From Jacaranda mimosifolia (Eukaryota; Streptophyta; Magnoliopsida; Lamiales; Bignoniaceae), in contig CM032125.1 in NCBI GenBank assembly GCA_018894105.1, positions 36,379,032-36,443,031 of the forward strand: DNA of 64,000 nucleotides. The letters are read 5' to 3'. Every line of letters starts with the position of its first letter. Positions within the stretch are counted from its first letter, which is position 1. The translations under genes and the position numbers were made by a program. This document shows, one piece after another, positions 23,759 through 37,110 of this stretch. Under the pieces are notes generated by a model. The model was not told the DNA's origin, did no database searches, and was given only the letters and a program-made list of their open reading frames with translations.

Positions 23759-26700
23759 ATGACGATAGCACTTCAGGCTTCTCTGGTCTACAGGACTTCA
23801 ATCCCTCGATTTAACCCCCTTTGTCTATCTGTAAAACCCCGGATTTTGAGATTTCCCTCCCAAATTTGTATCACTAGAAGAGTGAATGAGAGGTTTAGTG
23901 ATTCGGTTTCTTTAAAGTCCACTTTTTTGCGGAATAATTTAGTTGTTTCTTGTACATTGAATCCAGAAAATGTAAATTCAGTTAGTAATAGTAATAGTTT
24001 TGGTGAAAACGCGGAGACGAATGAGTTGACTAATGTAGCTGTGTCTACGGAAAGCACGGGTGGGGAAAAGGTGGAGGGTGACGCGAAGAATGGGGATGGG
24101 GATGTGAAGCAGAGGTTGCCAATAATGGTATTTTTGATTGGAGTGTTTGCTAGGTTGAAAAATGGGATTCAGAGGATATTGTATTCGGATTGGTTCAGTT
24201 GGTGGCCCTTTTGGAGGCAGGAGAAGCGCTTGGAACGGCTAATAGAGGAGGCTGATGCAAATCCTATGGATGCTGCTATGCAAGGCCTTCTTTTGGCAGA
24301 ACTCAATAAGCACAGGTCACTATTTTATTGGTGCCTTTGTTGGCTTATACTTTTAAAAATTTATGCTTTTGTTATTGAGTATAGAGAAATTATCTAGCAG
24401 CTGTCAACTTGTTGGTTAAGTGCCTTCTGGTTTATTTGTAAAATGTCATTGGGGTATTATAGCATGACTGAGTTTAATGTACCGCTAAAAGCTGGAACTA
24501 TTTCTCTTTCCATTTGGATTTTCTAGGAAAATCTGAAAGTAACTTCTGCATATTTTGTTTATCTGACAAAATTGTAACATATTCTGGGAGATAATATGTG
24601 CCACAATGTGGTAAGGCATGTGATTGGTATTGTGCTGGGAAATGGGTGTATGGGTGTTCAGTTACTGTGTGAGTGAATAGTAAAGCATGCGACTGGTGTT
24701 GTGCCGTAAATGGGTGTTAGGGTTCGTGTACTGTTTTATACTTTTTGCACCTGCGGAAGAAGTTGAAATGTAGTGATTACGGAACTCTATCCACACTAAA
24801 AATCTCCAGATGATTTATAAACTTATTGAGTCCAAAATTTGAAGTGACGTACAAATTGGTTACTAAGTTGAAGATAGTTCTAATGAGTTTCTCTCTGGTT
24901 ATTTTCAGTCCTGAGTCTGTCATTCAGCGGTTCGAACAAAGGGCGCATGCAGTAGACAGCAGAGGCGTAGCAGAATATCTTCGAGCACTAGTGGCGACCA
25001 ATGCAATTGCTGAATATTTGCCTGATGAGCAATCCGGAAAGCCGTCAAGTCTTCCTTCTCTGGTATTACTTTATTCATTTCTTTGTAATTGTATAACTAT
25101 TATATGCTGATGATTTCACCACCTGTCTTAATTGTCACTGTGCCATGGTGTTTCACTTCAATAATTTTTAATTAGGACCAGATAGCCAAAGATTTGCATA
25201 TTTTATTTTTTGCCTACTTTATGTCACACCAATTGGCAATTGATTTATGCTTCTTCTGGTTGCTCTCGTGAATATCAGAAAGTATTTAAAAATTCTTGGT
25301 TCCTTTGACGTTTTCTTTTTCTATTTATCATTTCATCATGAATTAAAAAATTTACTTGTGAGGTCGGTTTTCTAGACCATGTTGGCTATTTATTCACTTG
25401 AAATATTTCTTTAAATCTTTAAGTTTACCTTTTTTCTTAGGCTTTTTGCATCTTTTTCTAACAGTTAAATGTTGTATGTTAGTTGCAAGAGTTAAAACAA
25501 CGTGCATCAGGCAATATGGAAGAGCCTTTTGTGAGCCCTGGTGTATCTGAGAAACAACCATTACATGTTGTCATGGTAAGATAGGAGACATGCCAAAAGA
25601 GGAAGGAGTTGGAACAAAGAATATTGCAAATATTATTTCTCTTGCTGCTTCACGCTTCATTTGGCACACCTTTCTCTAACCTTTGCAATTCTTTGCATTG
25701 CAGGTGGACCCCAAAATGGCAAATAGATCGTCACGTTTGGCACAGGAAGTCATATCAACTATTTTGTTCACCGTTGCTGTGGGTTTGGTATGGTATGACC
25801 TCTGCTTGCAGTGGATCAGCTCTGGTTGTTGAATGCAATGCATTTTGCTTCCATGAGATTATGTTTGATGGCATTTCTTCTTTCTGGATCACTTTGGTGA
25901 AATTAGAGGAAGGGGGATATGTTAATTGTATATATTTTCTGTTTCTGCCCTCCATTTCTTATGCTATAACCTATATGTCTTTTTGCTCATATTGTCCATC
26001 TGAATCTGAAATGTTTTTGATTTCTCAGGTTAATGGGTGCTGCTGCGCTGCAGAAGTATATTGGTAGCTTAGGTGGGATAGGAACTCCTGGAGTTGGTTC
26101 AAGTTCTTCTTACGCCCCAAAAGAGTTGAACAAAGAAATAATGCCAGAGAAGGTAAATCTTTTGGTTCACTGCCAGTCATGTGGTTTTTCAATTGTATTT
26201 TTTAGCACGTTAACATAATGAGAACTTGTTTCTCTTGGATTTTATTGTTATTTTTGACAGTGTGGTGACAATGAATGGTCATAGAAACTTAGTCCAATGA
26301 ATTGTTGGTTTAGCTAGATAAATTTACAGTTCAATTGATAACTGTAGGCCTACTTGTTATCCATCTTGAACGATAGGGTTTCTCTTTCTGAATGTTTCAT
26401 ATTAAGCTGCATAGTGCTGATACTGCAGAACGTTAAGACATTTAAAGATGTCAAAGGCTGTGATGATGCTAAACAAGAGCTTGAGGAGGTTGTTGAGTAT
26501 CTCAAAAATCCTTCGAAATTCACTCGACTAGGAGGGAAGTTACCTAAGGTCTGTTTGGTCTAGTAATTTTATGGATACAGGCATTTTGTCATCTTTTTAT
26601 GGAACACTTCTCTCTATGGTGCCCTACAAAATGGTTACAATTTCAGGGAATTCTCTTAACTGGGTCGCCTGGAACTGGGAAAACCCTGCTTGCCAAGGTA

Positions 26701-29700
26701 TGCTGTTGTTCTGCAATAAGAATAGCTGTATAACTGTCTATCAACATCTGTTTCCCTCCACTATTGAACCTGAAGTGAATGGCCGATTGAGGCTGCTACT
26801 ATTAACGGGGGTTGTTTCTGATTATACTGCTTCTTGAATTTTGAAGGCGATTGCTGGAGAGGCTGGGGTACCTTTCTTTTACAGAGCAGGATCTGAATTT
26901 GAGGAAATGTAAGGTGTTTTGAGGGAAATATTTATGTTTGTTACCTTAATGGGAAAAGTAGTATTGGCAATCATACATTTTCTGTTCATTAAGTTAGCAG
27001 CTTAGAAAATAGAACTTTTCAATTTGGTTTCCTTGTCCAACTGTGTATCAATCTAGAGATATTTAGACAGTTTGAAAATAGAATCTTTCTGTCCACGCCA
27101 ATCAGGATTCCTATAGTCTGATCTTTTCAAATTTACCATTCTTTTCCCTATGATAGGTTTGTGGGTGTTGGCGCTCGACGAGTAAGATCATTGTTTCAAG
27201 CAGCTAAAAAGAAGGTTTACTGCTATTTCCTTCTGCTGTTTATATTTATTTTTACTAGATATTATTGACATCATTCAATTTAAAGATACAAGATGGTTGA
27301 AACTTGAAAATCTTATTTCTTTGCATAATACTTCATGCTACGTTCTCTCTTTATTTCAAAAGTGTTGCCGTCATTCAGTTTTCCTCTTCGTAGCAGAAAT
27401 TTCACTCCTTAGTATATATATGTAACTAATTGTGCTTTAAAGTTGTTTCTTTCATATTTCAATTGTTCAATTGGTTATCATTCATGGATAAAACTGTCAT
27501 TTTTCATTCAGTTGTAGGAATTGAACTTGAGAAACTATGAGCCTCATTACATTCTGCTTGAGTTTCAATCCGTCCTATACAGTTATCCAATTATTTTATC
27601 AGGGAATAGGAACCATTACTAAAAAATGGTGCATTGACTTATTCTTTTTCCTTTGGATTTATACTTGCGCTGTAGATCTCAACTATGTTACATGAAAATT
27701 GGTTTTTTTTTTTTTTTCTTGCGCCAGCATGTAAAATGTGGATAAGCTCAGTTGACGAAATTTCTGCATCTATTTTTCTGGAACATCATGGTAATCTAGG
27801 AATATAGTTGGGAATCAGTCCTCTTCATTTCTTAATGAAATTGGGTAACAAAAGTTAGTCAGAGAACAGCTGATGTGTGTTCTTTCTCTCACATACTATG
27901 AAATGCTTGTTCCTCCTACTTTGACATGGAAGAAACTGTGACCAATGACCATTTAAATTAAAACTGGCTTCAATTCATTAACTTCCTGGTTCTCTTATCT
28001 CCAATAATTGTGATTATGGATATACATTGCAGGCTCCATGCATCATTTTTATTGATGAAATAGATGCTGTTGGGTCAACTCGGAAGCAGTGGGAAGGTCA
28101 TACGAAGAAAACACTGCATCAATTACTCGTAGAAATGGATGGTTTTGAACAGAATGAGGTAAATGCTTGTAAGGTCTCATCATCATGTTGTCTCATATGT
28201 CACTTTGCAATAAGTTTTTGGCCCTTTACAGGGAATTATTGTGATGGCTGCAACCAACTTGCCTGATATACTTGATCCAGCCTTGACAAGACCTGGTAGA
28301 TTTGACAGGCATGTAAGTTCATTTATCTGCTTTAAAGAACCTCTAAATTGTGCATGCTCGAGTCTGTTTTCTTCATTCATCAATTGTTACAAAGTTTTGA
28401 AATTTGAATCTCGAGCTTCTGTGAAGAATTTTAAAACTAAATAACTCTCATTGTTCAAGAATTTAGCAAATACGTTAGTTTTTACCTGGCATTGTCACAC
28501 TACTGCAAAAATCTCATTTTAATCTGATTCGTCATGGACAGAACTAGATAGACCTGTTTCCTCCTCCGAAATTTAAATAGTAGCTGATGCTTTTGTTTTT
28601 GATTCGACAATCTATTGCATAATTCTGCATGAGATGCTATCAATCATAAACTTGGCAACATTTTCCAGTTTCTAAGATAAACTAATGCCGAGAAAACCTA
28701 TTTCTAGATCGTTGTGCCTAATCCAGATGTACGGGGTCGTCAAGAGATACTGGAGCTTTATTTACAGGACAAACCTATGGCTGATGATGTTGATGTAAAA
28801 GCAATTGCTCGTGGCACTCCAGGATTTAATGGGGCAGGCATGTTATCCTTTTATTTTCTCTGTCATTCATCCATAGATTACTTCTAAGGTTTATTAATGA
28901 TACCGGAGACTAGGTTTACTTGTGCTTGGCGTTTTATTTTGTCTGAGGACTTTAGATAAACTCTGACAGCAAAATTGAGATCCTTAGTGCATGTCAATTG
29001 GCTTTCAAACTGTCAAGCTAATTAAAATCAACGGCTTAACTAGGGAACCTTTTTTTCTTGGTTGTAAAAAGGGTTTTCACGAGTTTTGAGCATGCTATTC
29101 TTAATCTTTTCACCGGCAAAAATGAGATAGAATACATCATGGACTGATTAATTTTCCTATTAGCTGGATTGAACCATGACTGCACTACTAGAATCTCTTG
29201 CGCTTTACTAACTCCCCTTCTGGAACAGATCTTGCAAATTTGGTAAATATCGCTGCCATTAAGGCAGCTGTTGAAGGTGCTGAGAAGTTAACTGCATCAC
29301 AACTAGAGTTTGCCAAAGACAGGATAATAATGGGAACAGAGAGGAAGACGATGTTTCTCTCTGAAGACTCGAAGAAGGTGCATGTTATAGTGCTTTTGCT
29401 TGTTTCAATCAGTCATGTAGATATGTCTATGACTAGCCAATCTTGAAATAGTTATACATCCATGTTCCTGTTTATCATTATATCGATCACTCTTATCTAT
29501 TATGTCTGTGTGTTATATGCCACTTAAGAGTTTTATTATTGTATCCTAACATCTGTTTGAACTACGAGCTTAATTACCCCCCCCCCCCCCCAACACACAC
29601 ACAAAAGAAAAAGGGAAAAAAAACTATGAGCTTTTTGAGCTTTCTTGGTTCTTGAAAGGTTTTATATATAAATATTCCCTGACGAACTTATAATTTTGAA

Positions 29701-31434
29701 GAATCTTCCAAATATAGGTCGCATGTAATAGACGATACGTGTAATGCATATGCAAATGATTTTGCTTCAAAATAAGTGTGTTTTTCTTAAGAACCTTTAA
29801 CTGCAAGTTATCTGAGTTATCTGTCTTACTTTTCAGCTCACCGCATATCATGAGAGTGGCCACGCTATTGTTGCATTGAACACTGAAGGTGCACATCCAA
29901 TCCACAAGGCTACAATTATGCCACGTGGATCTGCTCTTGGAATGGTTACCCAACTTCCTTCAAGTGATGAGACTTCAATCAGCAAGAAGCAATTGTTGGC
30001 GCGCCTGGATGTTTGTATGGGGGGAAGAGTAGCAGAAGAGCTTATATTCGGCCAGGACCATGTCACTACTGGAGCAAGTAGTGATCTGAACACAGCTACA
30101 GAGCTTGCTCAATATATGGTACTCCCCATAATATCATACTGCGTGGAAGAGATTTAAAATTTCGACAATGTTCTTTGGTTGCCCTTTCATCATGTGAATG
30201 TTTTGTTGCATTTGAGTTCCTTTTGAGCTTATAGGGCTTTCAAGCAACTTATTTCAGCGCTAGAAACTTACTGATATTAAATGAGGATAAAGATAAGTCA
30301 CATTCTACATGTCAATATCAACAAAGTTGAAATTTATATTAGGAGTAATATCTAATTACTTTAAAGATTGTGAGGGTCCAATTCCCTCGGTCCCTTAAAA
30401 GAGCTTATTTGACTCCCTTTCTTCATAGATTATTGCATATAATGCTGACACAATTTCACTACTGTTCCAAAACTATAATGTTCTGATTCGTTTATTCTCT
30501 TAATAGGTATCAACTTGTGGAATGAGTGATGCCATTGGACCTATTCATCTTAAAGAACGGCCTGGTTCAGAAATGCAGTCCCGTATTGATGCTGAAGTAT
30601 TCTTCTTGTCATCTGCAGCAATTATTCTATCTTTCGTTATCTGGAAGAAAAAAATAGCTTATCAATACTTGTTTGTTGGTTCTCAGGTGGTAAAGCTGTT
30701 GAGGGAAGCTTATAATCGTGTAAAAGCCCTGCTGAAAAAGGTGCGTTAAATAGTTATACTACCTTCGCAGAATGTAGTTATGCGAATGTAGTTACAAGAA
30801 GCTTTACAATATAAACTGATGCCATGTTCTTTATTGCAAGGAAATCTTACATCCTTATGCTTTCAAGTTTGTTATGGAAAGAAACTTGAAGAAGTGAACT
30901 TTATAGTTCTCAAGCAAGCATGATGTCCTAGATTAGTATTATTTACACAAATGGCCTTATTGAAAACCTTACAAGGGAGCTAAGTGTCAAAATATGGAAA
31001 TATCGAATTTCGCTCCCTTCGCACTTCTATTCTGTCTTAAAAATGGCCTTGGTGCTGCTTATTTTATTGTACTTTTAAGCTGTAATAGGAAAAACAGTCA
31101 AAAGTCCCACTTGTTAAGAGTGCGATGATTGGCTCAAAAAAGTGACATCTTGACTTTATGTATGTGAGGGTCGGTGGGTGTGTGCAATTAGTCTTATCTA
31201 GCTGTAGGAACTTCCTAGTAGATGTACTTTCATGTAATAGTCTAACTTGCGTGTAACATTTGAAATATATTTTTGCAGCATGAGAAGGCACTCCGTGCTC
31301 TAGCGAATGCACTTCTGGAGTATGAAACCCTTAGCGCAGAAGAAATTAGGCGGCTACTTCTTCCATATGCTGAAGGACGGTTACCCCTAGAACAGGAACA
31401 GCAGCAGGTGGAGGAGGAGCTCGTGTTGGCTTAA
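23759..31434 (+). CDS. FTSH11: ATP-dependent zinc metalloprotease FTSH11, organellar
   Basis: A membrane-bound AAA protease that extracts and degrades membrane proteins; Arabidopsis FTSH11 is targeted to plastids and mitochondria and needed for thermotolerance. Seventeen exons: 23759-24315, 24909-25062, 25483-25575, 25704-25792, 26029-26152, 26429-26548, 26647-26697, 26847-26908, 27157-27214, 28033-28158, 28232-28312, 28708-28837, 29229-29377, 29837-30118, 30507-30596, 30687-30740 and 31279-31434, giving 791 residues. The N-terminus is Ser/Arg-rich like a transit peptide. A hydrophobic segment lies near 120-133 and another near 283-304. Walker A is GSPGTGKT (385-392), Walker B IIFIDEID (D444, E445), arginine-finger region RPGRFDR (498-504). 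The zinc site HESGH (H603, E604, H607) and D681 are intact, so this is an active type and not an FtsHi paralogue. Intron 12 has a GC donor. Confidence 0.96.
29580..29593 (+). repeat. Poly-C / CA microsatellite in FTSH11 intron 13
   Basis: A run of about 13 C residues followed by AACACACACAC. It is a simple low-complexity tract within the intron and away from both splice sites. Its exact length may be affected by sequencing. Confidence 0.8.
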
Positions 31435-31980
31435 GCCAGCTTCTCAGCTCATCTATATAGTTCTCAAATACAGAGGGGGAGCTGTGTACAGTATAATTAG
31501 CTTGTCAGCAATTCATTAATAGAGCAAATCTTAAACATTTCATCTGTTGCAACATAGCTAACGGACACTTTTAAGCAAACTCCTGATTTAGTTAAATTAA
31601 CTAAATCATATATACAACTGGTATAGGAAGCCAATTTTTCATTTTAACTTGTGCCGAATTTTGAGGAAAAACTATGGTTGTAGATCATGTTTATGGAAAA
31701 GACAAGCTGTAAAATTTGGATACTTCTTTTCTAGACTTCACTTTGCACTTTCCATTTGTTCACAGAGTCTGAGCCATATATATAAATTGTGGTTCTTGAG
31801 CTCTGAAAGGCATAAGCTCCAAAATGACTTTGAGACTAAGACGCAAACAGCAAACATGAAGACGAGATAAAATGCAGTAAAGTAGGTGGACATCAAAGAA
31901 TGGCTATTCCACCTCCAAACCTCCGGAAAAGCTTCATCCTTGGTGAAAATAGCCTCTGTGGGAAGCTTCATAATGCATTT

Positions 31981-34244
31981 CTAGATATGATCAATGGGTT
32001 CAGTCTTGTCTTGCACGGCAAGCCCCTCTGAAACATCAGCAAGCGATTTTAGATTGCAATTGATCAGCGCTTCGACAAAGTAGCATGTTTCATCCTTTGT
32101 GTTTCCTTCAGGCACATCCACCACAAAAGATTCTATTACCATGGTCCCAGGCCGCCCTTCAATGACCTCATGATGGACTGAGACAGTGGAAGAGTAGTTC
32201 TGCAGGTAGAGGAATTTTTCTGCCCAGTTAGATAGGTGTACATGATAAGAAACAAATTAATCATAATGGATTCATGAATCAACATAACTATATTCATCCA
32301 GCTGCTATTACAAGATAACAGTATAAACCTATGGACAGAGTGTGTGCAGTTGTGTGTCTAAAGATGGTCACTCATGTAGTGTGAGCCGTGGCCGTATACA
32401 TGGGGAATGACATGTTGGTTGAGAGACACCTTTTAACCTCTCAAAATATTAAAAGCATGTCACTATAATTAGCAAGTTTTCATTTGATTCTCTCTTGGAC
32501 AGACTTTCTCAAATTGAATTTCATACCCCTTTTCCTTAGGTTGTGAAATGCCACATCAGCAAAATAGAAATCTTCATCAAAAGGAGGGCTGAAAATGAGA
32601 AAGCAAAGTACGCATGATGAAAACATGGAACAAGATTACCAAAACATAGCTGGATTTGAATAAACTTTCCACAACAGTGAATTCAGCAGAAGATCATCCC
32701 ATATGTAAAGTCAATGCAAGAAAAATCTGTCCATGTAAACTGAACCAGCATAATCGTATTTGCATTGAACCAACTCTAAGTTACCACTCTTAGAAATTCA
32801 CACACATGAATACAGATCTATGACACAACTCTGAGAAAAACAACAACATGACCCGACAAAAACTGGGAAACCAGCATAGTCGTATTTGCATTCACTACAG
32901 TTTAGAAGACAAGAGATCAACATCACCAACAGAATGTTAAACAAACATTAAGAATGGTTTCATTTCTAATCAAAATAAAAATGCATGATAAAAAGATAAA
33001 GAAATTAGGAAGAGACCCTTAAAACTAAATGACTGAGAAGGAAACTCAAACGTACTCTAAGTCTGTGGTCTCCACCAATAATCCTGACACTGAGTATGTG
33101 TTGATTATCATCAAGAAGCTCCAATCTCTCAGTGCTGGTAGTGGCAGGAAGACCTGACTTGACATCAACTTCCCTCAGACTGCCAATTTCAAGATTTCCC
33201 TGCACAACACAACGGCTGACAAAAGGCTTGTACTTCTGTGGTTGATCAAACCTCCTGACCAGAGACCAAACCTAGCAGGAAGAAACAATGTATAGGTGCC
33301 ATCACTCTGAATAGATTACGCCGCAAACAACACCATAAAGACCAAAACCATCAGTTAAGTACTTAAGTTGCCATATATACTGTTTCAAAACGTCCAGATT
33401 GAACATCCTTAAATTTGAGATAATGAAGCTGGCCAACAGTTCCTAAAAAATGTTAATTCTACCCGTCCGCTATCATGCATCTTGCCTTAAATGGATTAAG
33501 TATCTTAACCTTCCACAAATTTCATTATTTACTTTTACAGACAATGTAAAGCTCTTGCACAAATGCATTAATCCTAGCTCCTAAACCAAAACAACTTTTA
33601 GCGTGCGCACAAGCGAAAACCAGGTAGATGATAAAAATGATTCTAACTGCAATATCTTATGCTTAACCAAATCAGAGAATTTAGCTATGCAAAGTGTTGA
33701 AAACAATTGACATCAGCAAAGAACTGAAATCTAGAACTTTCATCATAAAGAAGTGCGAAATATCAAAACTAAGTTTTCCTGCATAAATTAGCAATATCAC
33801 CCTTCAATATAACCAATTTGAATGAATTTTAGTTAAATAATTTCCTGCTTACAGGCAAGCAGAAAATTAAGAACATTAAAACATGAAAGAACTACAAGGT
33901 ACTCCGGTCAATTAGAAACCTTAAAAAAAAAAAAAAAAGAAAGAAAGAAAAGAAAATAAAGAAAACCAAATCTAAACTTAAAAATCCACAACTTTTCATC
34001 AACAACTGTTAAACACCATCAACTTCCACGCACAATCAAATAGAACTAATCTTCAAAACAAAAATCCCCAAACACACACCAACTACTCGCAACAAAAAAA
34101 TTTAAAAAAAAAAAATATTACGAGGTGAACAGGCGCTTTAACATGCTTGATAAGGAAAGAAGTGCATTGATTATCCTTAATCTCGTGCTTGTGATGCTTT
34201 TTTATGTACTCTTTCTCAACTCCGCTTAATCCTTTCACGTTCAT
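31981..34244 (-). CDS. PYL8: PYR/PYL/RCAR abscisic-acid receptor, PYL8/PYL9 type
   Basis: A soluble START/Bet v 1-fold ABA receptor that binds hormone and then inhibits clade A PP2C phosphatases. Three exons on the minus strand (34122-34244, 33056-33271, 31981-32199) encode 185 residues. Family marks are [13 protein letters not shown] near the N-terminus, [21 protein letters not shown], the gate [23 protein letters not shown], the latch HRL in GGDHRLR, and [20 protein letters not shown] with the [10 protein letters not shown] helix. The lone C-terminal helix [12 protein letters not shown] is complete. The intron positions fit the three-exon subfamily. The start is the ATG giving MNVKGLSG; the longer open frame upstream lacks another ATG. 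A short upstream ORF lies in the leader. It converges on FTSH11 with about 550 bp between stops. PYL8 is chosen over PYL9 by synteny. Confidence 0.94.
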
Positions 34245-34324
34245 CTTCTTCTGGTCCGTCGGAACGAGAATTTCCCCTCCGATCACCAAAATAAATGCTG
34301 CTCTGTAGCCGTTCGTGAGCCGAG

Positions 34325-34357
34325 TCACCGAGATCCGTACGGACTCGGCACCGCCAT
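34325..34357 (-). other. Upstream ORF in the PYL8 leader
   Basis: ATG at 34357 opens a 10-codon frame (MAVPSPYGSR) closed by TGA at 34327-34325, 80 nt before the main start at 34244 and in a different frame. It lies between the inferred transcription start and the main ORF, so a scanning ribosome would meet it first. Effect on translation is inferred. Confidence 0.55.
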
Positions 34358-34408
34358 TTCTGAGTGTTGGAAGTAGTGAGAACTAAGCTGTGCGCCGCCT
34401 CATCATCA

Positions 34409-34424
34409 TCGATGTATTATATAT
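34409..34424 (-). promoter_or_regulatory. TATA box of the PYL8 gene
   Basis: On the minus strand GGGATATATATAATAC precedes the leader, about 165-180 bp before the main start codon. Transcription would begin near 34385. It is the only good TATA in the right place. Confidence 0.5.
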
Positions 34425-34569
34425 ATCCCGAAATAGAAATATCCAATTCCACTCTTCTATTTTCTCCTTTACCCATTTGCCCCTATTTATATAGAGACCC
34501 TTTCTTCATTATTGATTTTCTTTTACTCTTTTTTTAATAAAAAGAATTAGATATATTGGTTTTGGCTTT

Positions 34570-34898
34570 GTTTGGTTATGTTTTCATGGAACAACATTAT
34601 TTTAAAAAAATATAACCAAATATATTTCAATTTTTCCCTCAAAACGTACATTCTCCGGTATATACATATATATATTATATATATATTTTTTATTATTCTA
34701 ATATTAAAATAATCACTCAATTCTATTTTCATCCAAAAAATTTAATAAAAAAGTATTGATTTGACTACTACAGTAAAAATATTTCCACTAAAACGTAAAC
34801 AAACATACCAAAAAATAACTTTCATATTTTTTAATAATTTATTTTCTCAAAACATATAATAAACAAATAATAAAATCAAACAAAAAGCACGACCAAAC
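34570..34898. mobile_element. MITE family A, copy 2
   Basis: GTTTGGTTATGTTTTC on the left is mirrored by ACCAAAC on the right. The 329-bp interior aligns with the copy at 12123-12453 along its whole length in the same orientation, including an ACATACCAAAAAATAACTTT block. Non-coding and non-autonomous. It lies 150 bp upstream of the PYL8 TATA box. Confidence 0.75.
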
Positions 34899-35690
34899 AT
34901 AACCTTTATATTTCTTTATTTTATATTTGAATCTTAAATTTTGAAAGAGTATGGAACTTTAAATAAAATTAAATTTATGGACTTACATTTTGTTATAAAT
35001 AGTATGTTTTGGATCTATAGCTTCGAGCTCGATGGACTTTAATTAAAATATTTTTTTTAATTTCAAATTATTCACTATTAAATACACTATATGCGTTTAT
35101 GATTATATTGGGATGTAAAAATTATTTTTAATAAGTTCTATATATTATTTTTGAACATGCTAACAAGGAAAAAGAAGGGTAAATTTTAGATAAGAAATTA
35201 TTTTTAAATAAAATTTAATTAGGAAATGAATTTATATGTTACTATTTTCTTAATTAATTAGACTGAGTTCATATGTTCTAGACTTTACCCAACGAAAAAA
35301 AATTACTTATATTTAATTTACAATGAGTAATAAATCGATTAAGTTTTAATAATAGTATTATTATTTAAGTAATGATTTTGACACACTTTATATGTGTTCT
35401 AAAAATTATATTATTAAAAATAAGTCAATATTATTAGTTTATTTTAATAATAACAAATATTGCGTCAAATTTTTACGTACATAAAAATAAAAATAAAAAT
35501 ATTATGATAAAATGGTATTTAAAGGATAATTACTGTATCATTTTTTTTGAAAAGATTATGATTGATCTCCCAATTCTCTCTATGCGACTTGAAGTTTAAT
35601 TGATAGAGTGTACGTTATGTGCATTATGTATAGTTTATTTTTTGATTTATTTAATTTAAAAATAAAAAAATATTAATTTGTTGAAAGCAA

Positions 35691-35977
35691 GGATAGAGTT
35701 AGAATTTTTTATTATTAGAGGCGAAATTCTAAATTATCAAAAATATAATTTTTTTTATTTTATCATATATATACTAAGCATTCAAAACCTGTAGTTTCAA
35801 AATAATCGATATAAGAAAAATAGAAAGACAAAGAAGGACAATGACAATAAACATATTTTCAATAAAAGAAAGGATAACTTTATGATTTAAGGTATGATAA
35901 AATTGTAATATTTTAAAAATTTTAATATAAAAATTAAAATTTTATTATTTTAAGGGGGTGGTTGCCCCATGGCTCCG
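35691..35977. mobile_element. Family D repeat, copy 1
   Basis: Begins GCAAGGATAGAGTTAGAA and ends GCCCCATGGCTCCGTA, worn versions of the GGATGGAGYCA / TGGCTCCGTCC inverted ends shared with three other copies in the window. The interior holds the family's TATAATTTTTTT and CAAAACCTGTAGTTTCAAAA segments. Non-coding. Confidence 0.55.
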
Positions 35978-36842
35978 TATATTTTTTGAAAGATAATAAT
36001 TCGTTATTTATAATGCAAAAATTACCGCAGCCATTTTCTTGTCCGAATGTCGGGACGGAATGCCCTCAGACTATGCGCTAATTTACGCCTATGGCCATGA
36101 TTTGTTTGTTTTGGGGTCGGCGGTCGGCAGTTACAGTAATAATATCTTAACTGTAAAAGTAACTGCTTTTGTCTTTTTCCTCTTGCTTATATTGTGTCTG
36201 TCATCTTTTCTTTTTCTTTTTCTTTTCATTTTAGTTGAAAATGGCAAAAAAATAAAAAGAAAAACTATCAAAATTACTAAAATTTGGATCAACCACTAAA
36301 ACTTGGTTTAATGTTGATTATTTTAGTTTCCACAAAACCTAAACTCTACTTTTTTTCATTAATTTTTGTACTCGATTTGAGCTTGAGATTCAATTTAAAT
36401 ATTTGAATTTCATTGTTTTTTTTTTTAACATACTACTTGAGTACTAATTTGATCTTAATGAATAAATTACTTTTTCAATGATATAGGAAAATTATGTATT
36501 TTATTTTTAATATATCATAAAAATTTGTTATTTCTGTTTGAGTTCAAATATTTTGCTATATCAAAGTGTAACAGGGTTAGAAGTTTAAAATATCCCCAAG
36601 AAAAAACCAAGAAAGTTCAAGCATTCTATGATTTACGTCTCGACATCTAACTTACCTCGAGATATGAGCCATCAGATAAATAACGGGCCAACATTCTGAC
36701 TTGTCATCTAGTGACATTGACTTTTGTTCTATTTTAAATTTGACTTTGTATTCTACCTTTAGAAGAGTTAACTCCAAACTATATAACTTTTTAAAGTATT
36801 GAAATAAATCGATCCAAGTCGACATTCGAAAGATCCTGGATC

Positions 36843-37110
36843 CATAGATGGAGCCAAGGGGAGTTGAGAGGGACAGAGCCCCCCCCCCCCCCTCTAAAAT
36901 TTTGAAATTTGATTTTTTGTATTGAAAATCTAAAAATATTATAATTTTTTCATCCCTCAAATTATAAAATTGTCCTTCCTTTTATTGAGGATATACACTT
37001 TACTTTGCCATTGTTCTTCTTTATCATTTCAAATTTACAATATATTATATTTTTGGTAATTCAAGTTCGCCCCTTGCAATAAAGATTTCTGACTCCGTCC
37101 TTGCCTGGAT
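36843..37110. mobile_element. Family D repeat, copy 2
   Basis: Left end ATAGATGGAGCCAAGGGGA, right end TCTGACTCCGTCCTTGCC. It shares CCCTCAAATTATAAAATTGT and a CTTCCTTTTATTGA block with the copy in the TPP intron at 52625. A run of about 14 C occurs near the left end. Non-coding. Confidence 0.6.

Noticed and set aside
25609..26067. 152-codon + frame
   Set aside because: It reads in another frame through FTSH11 exon 4 and its introns; the conserved protein is explained by the annotated splice sites.
32745..32905. Duplicated CCAGCATARTCGTATTTGCA in PYL8 intron 2
   Set aside because: A short local duplication within an intron, without sign of function.
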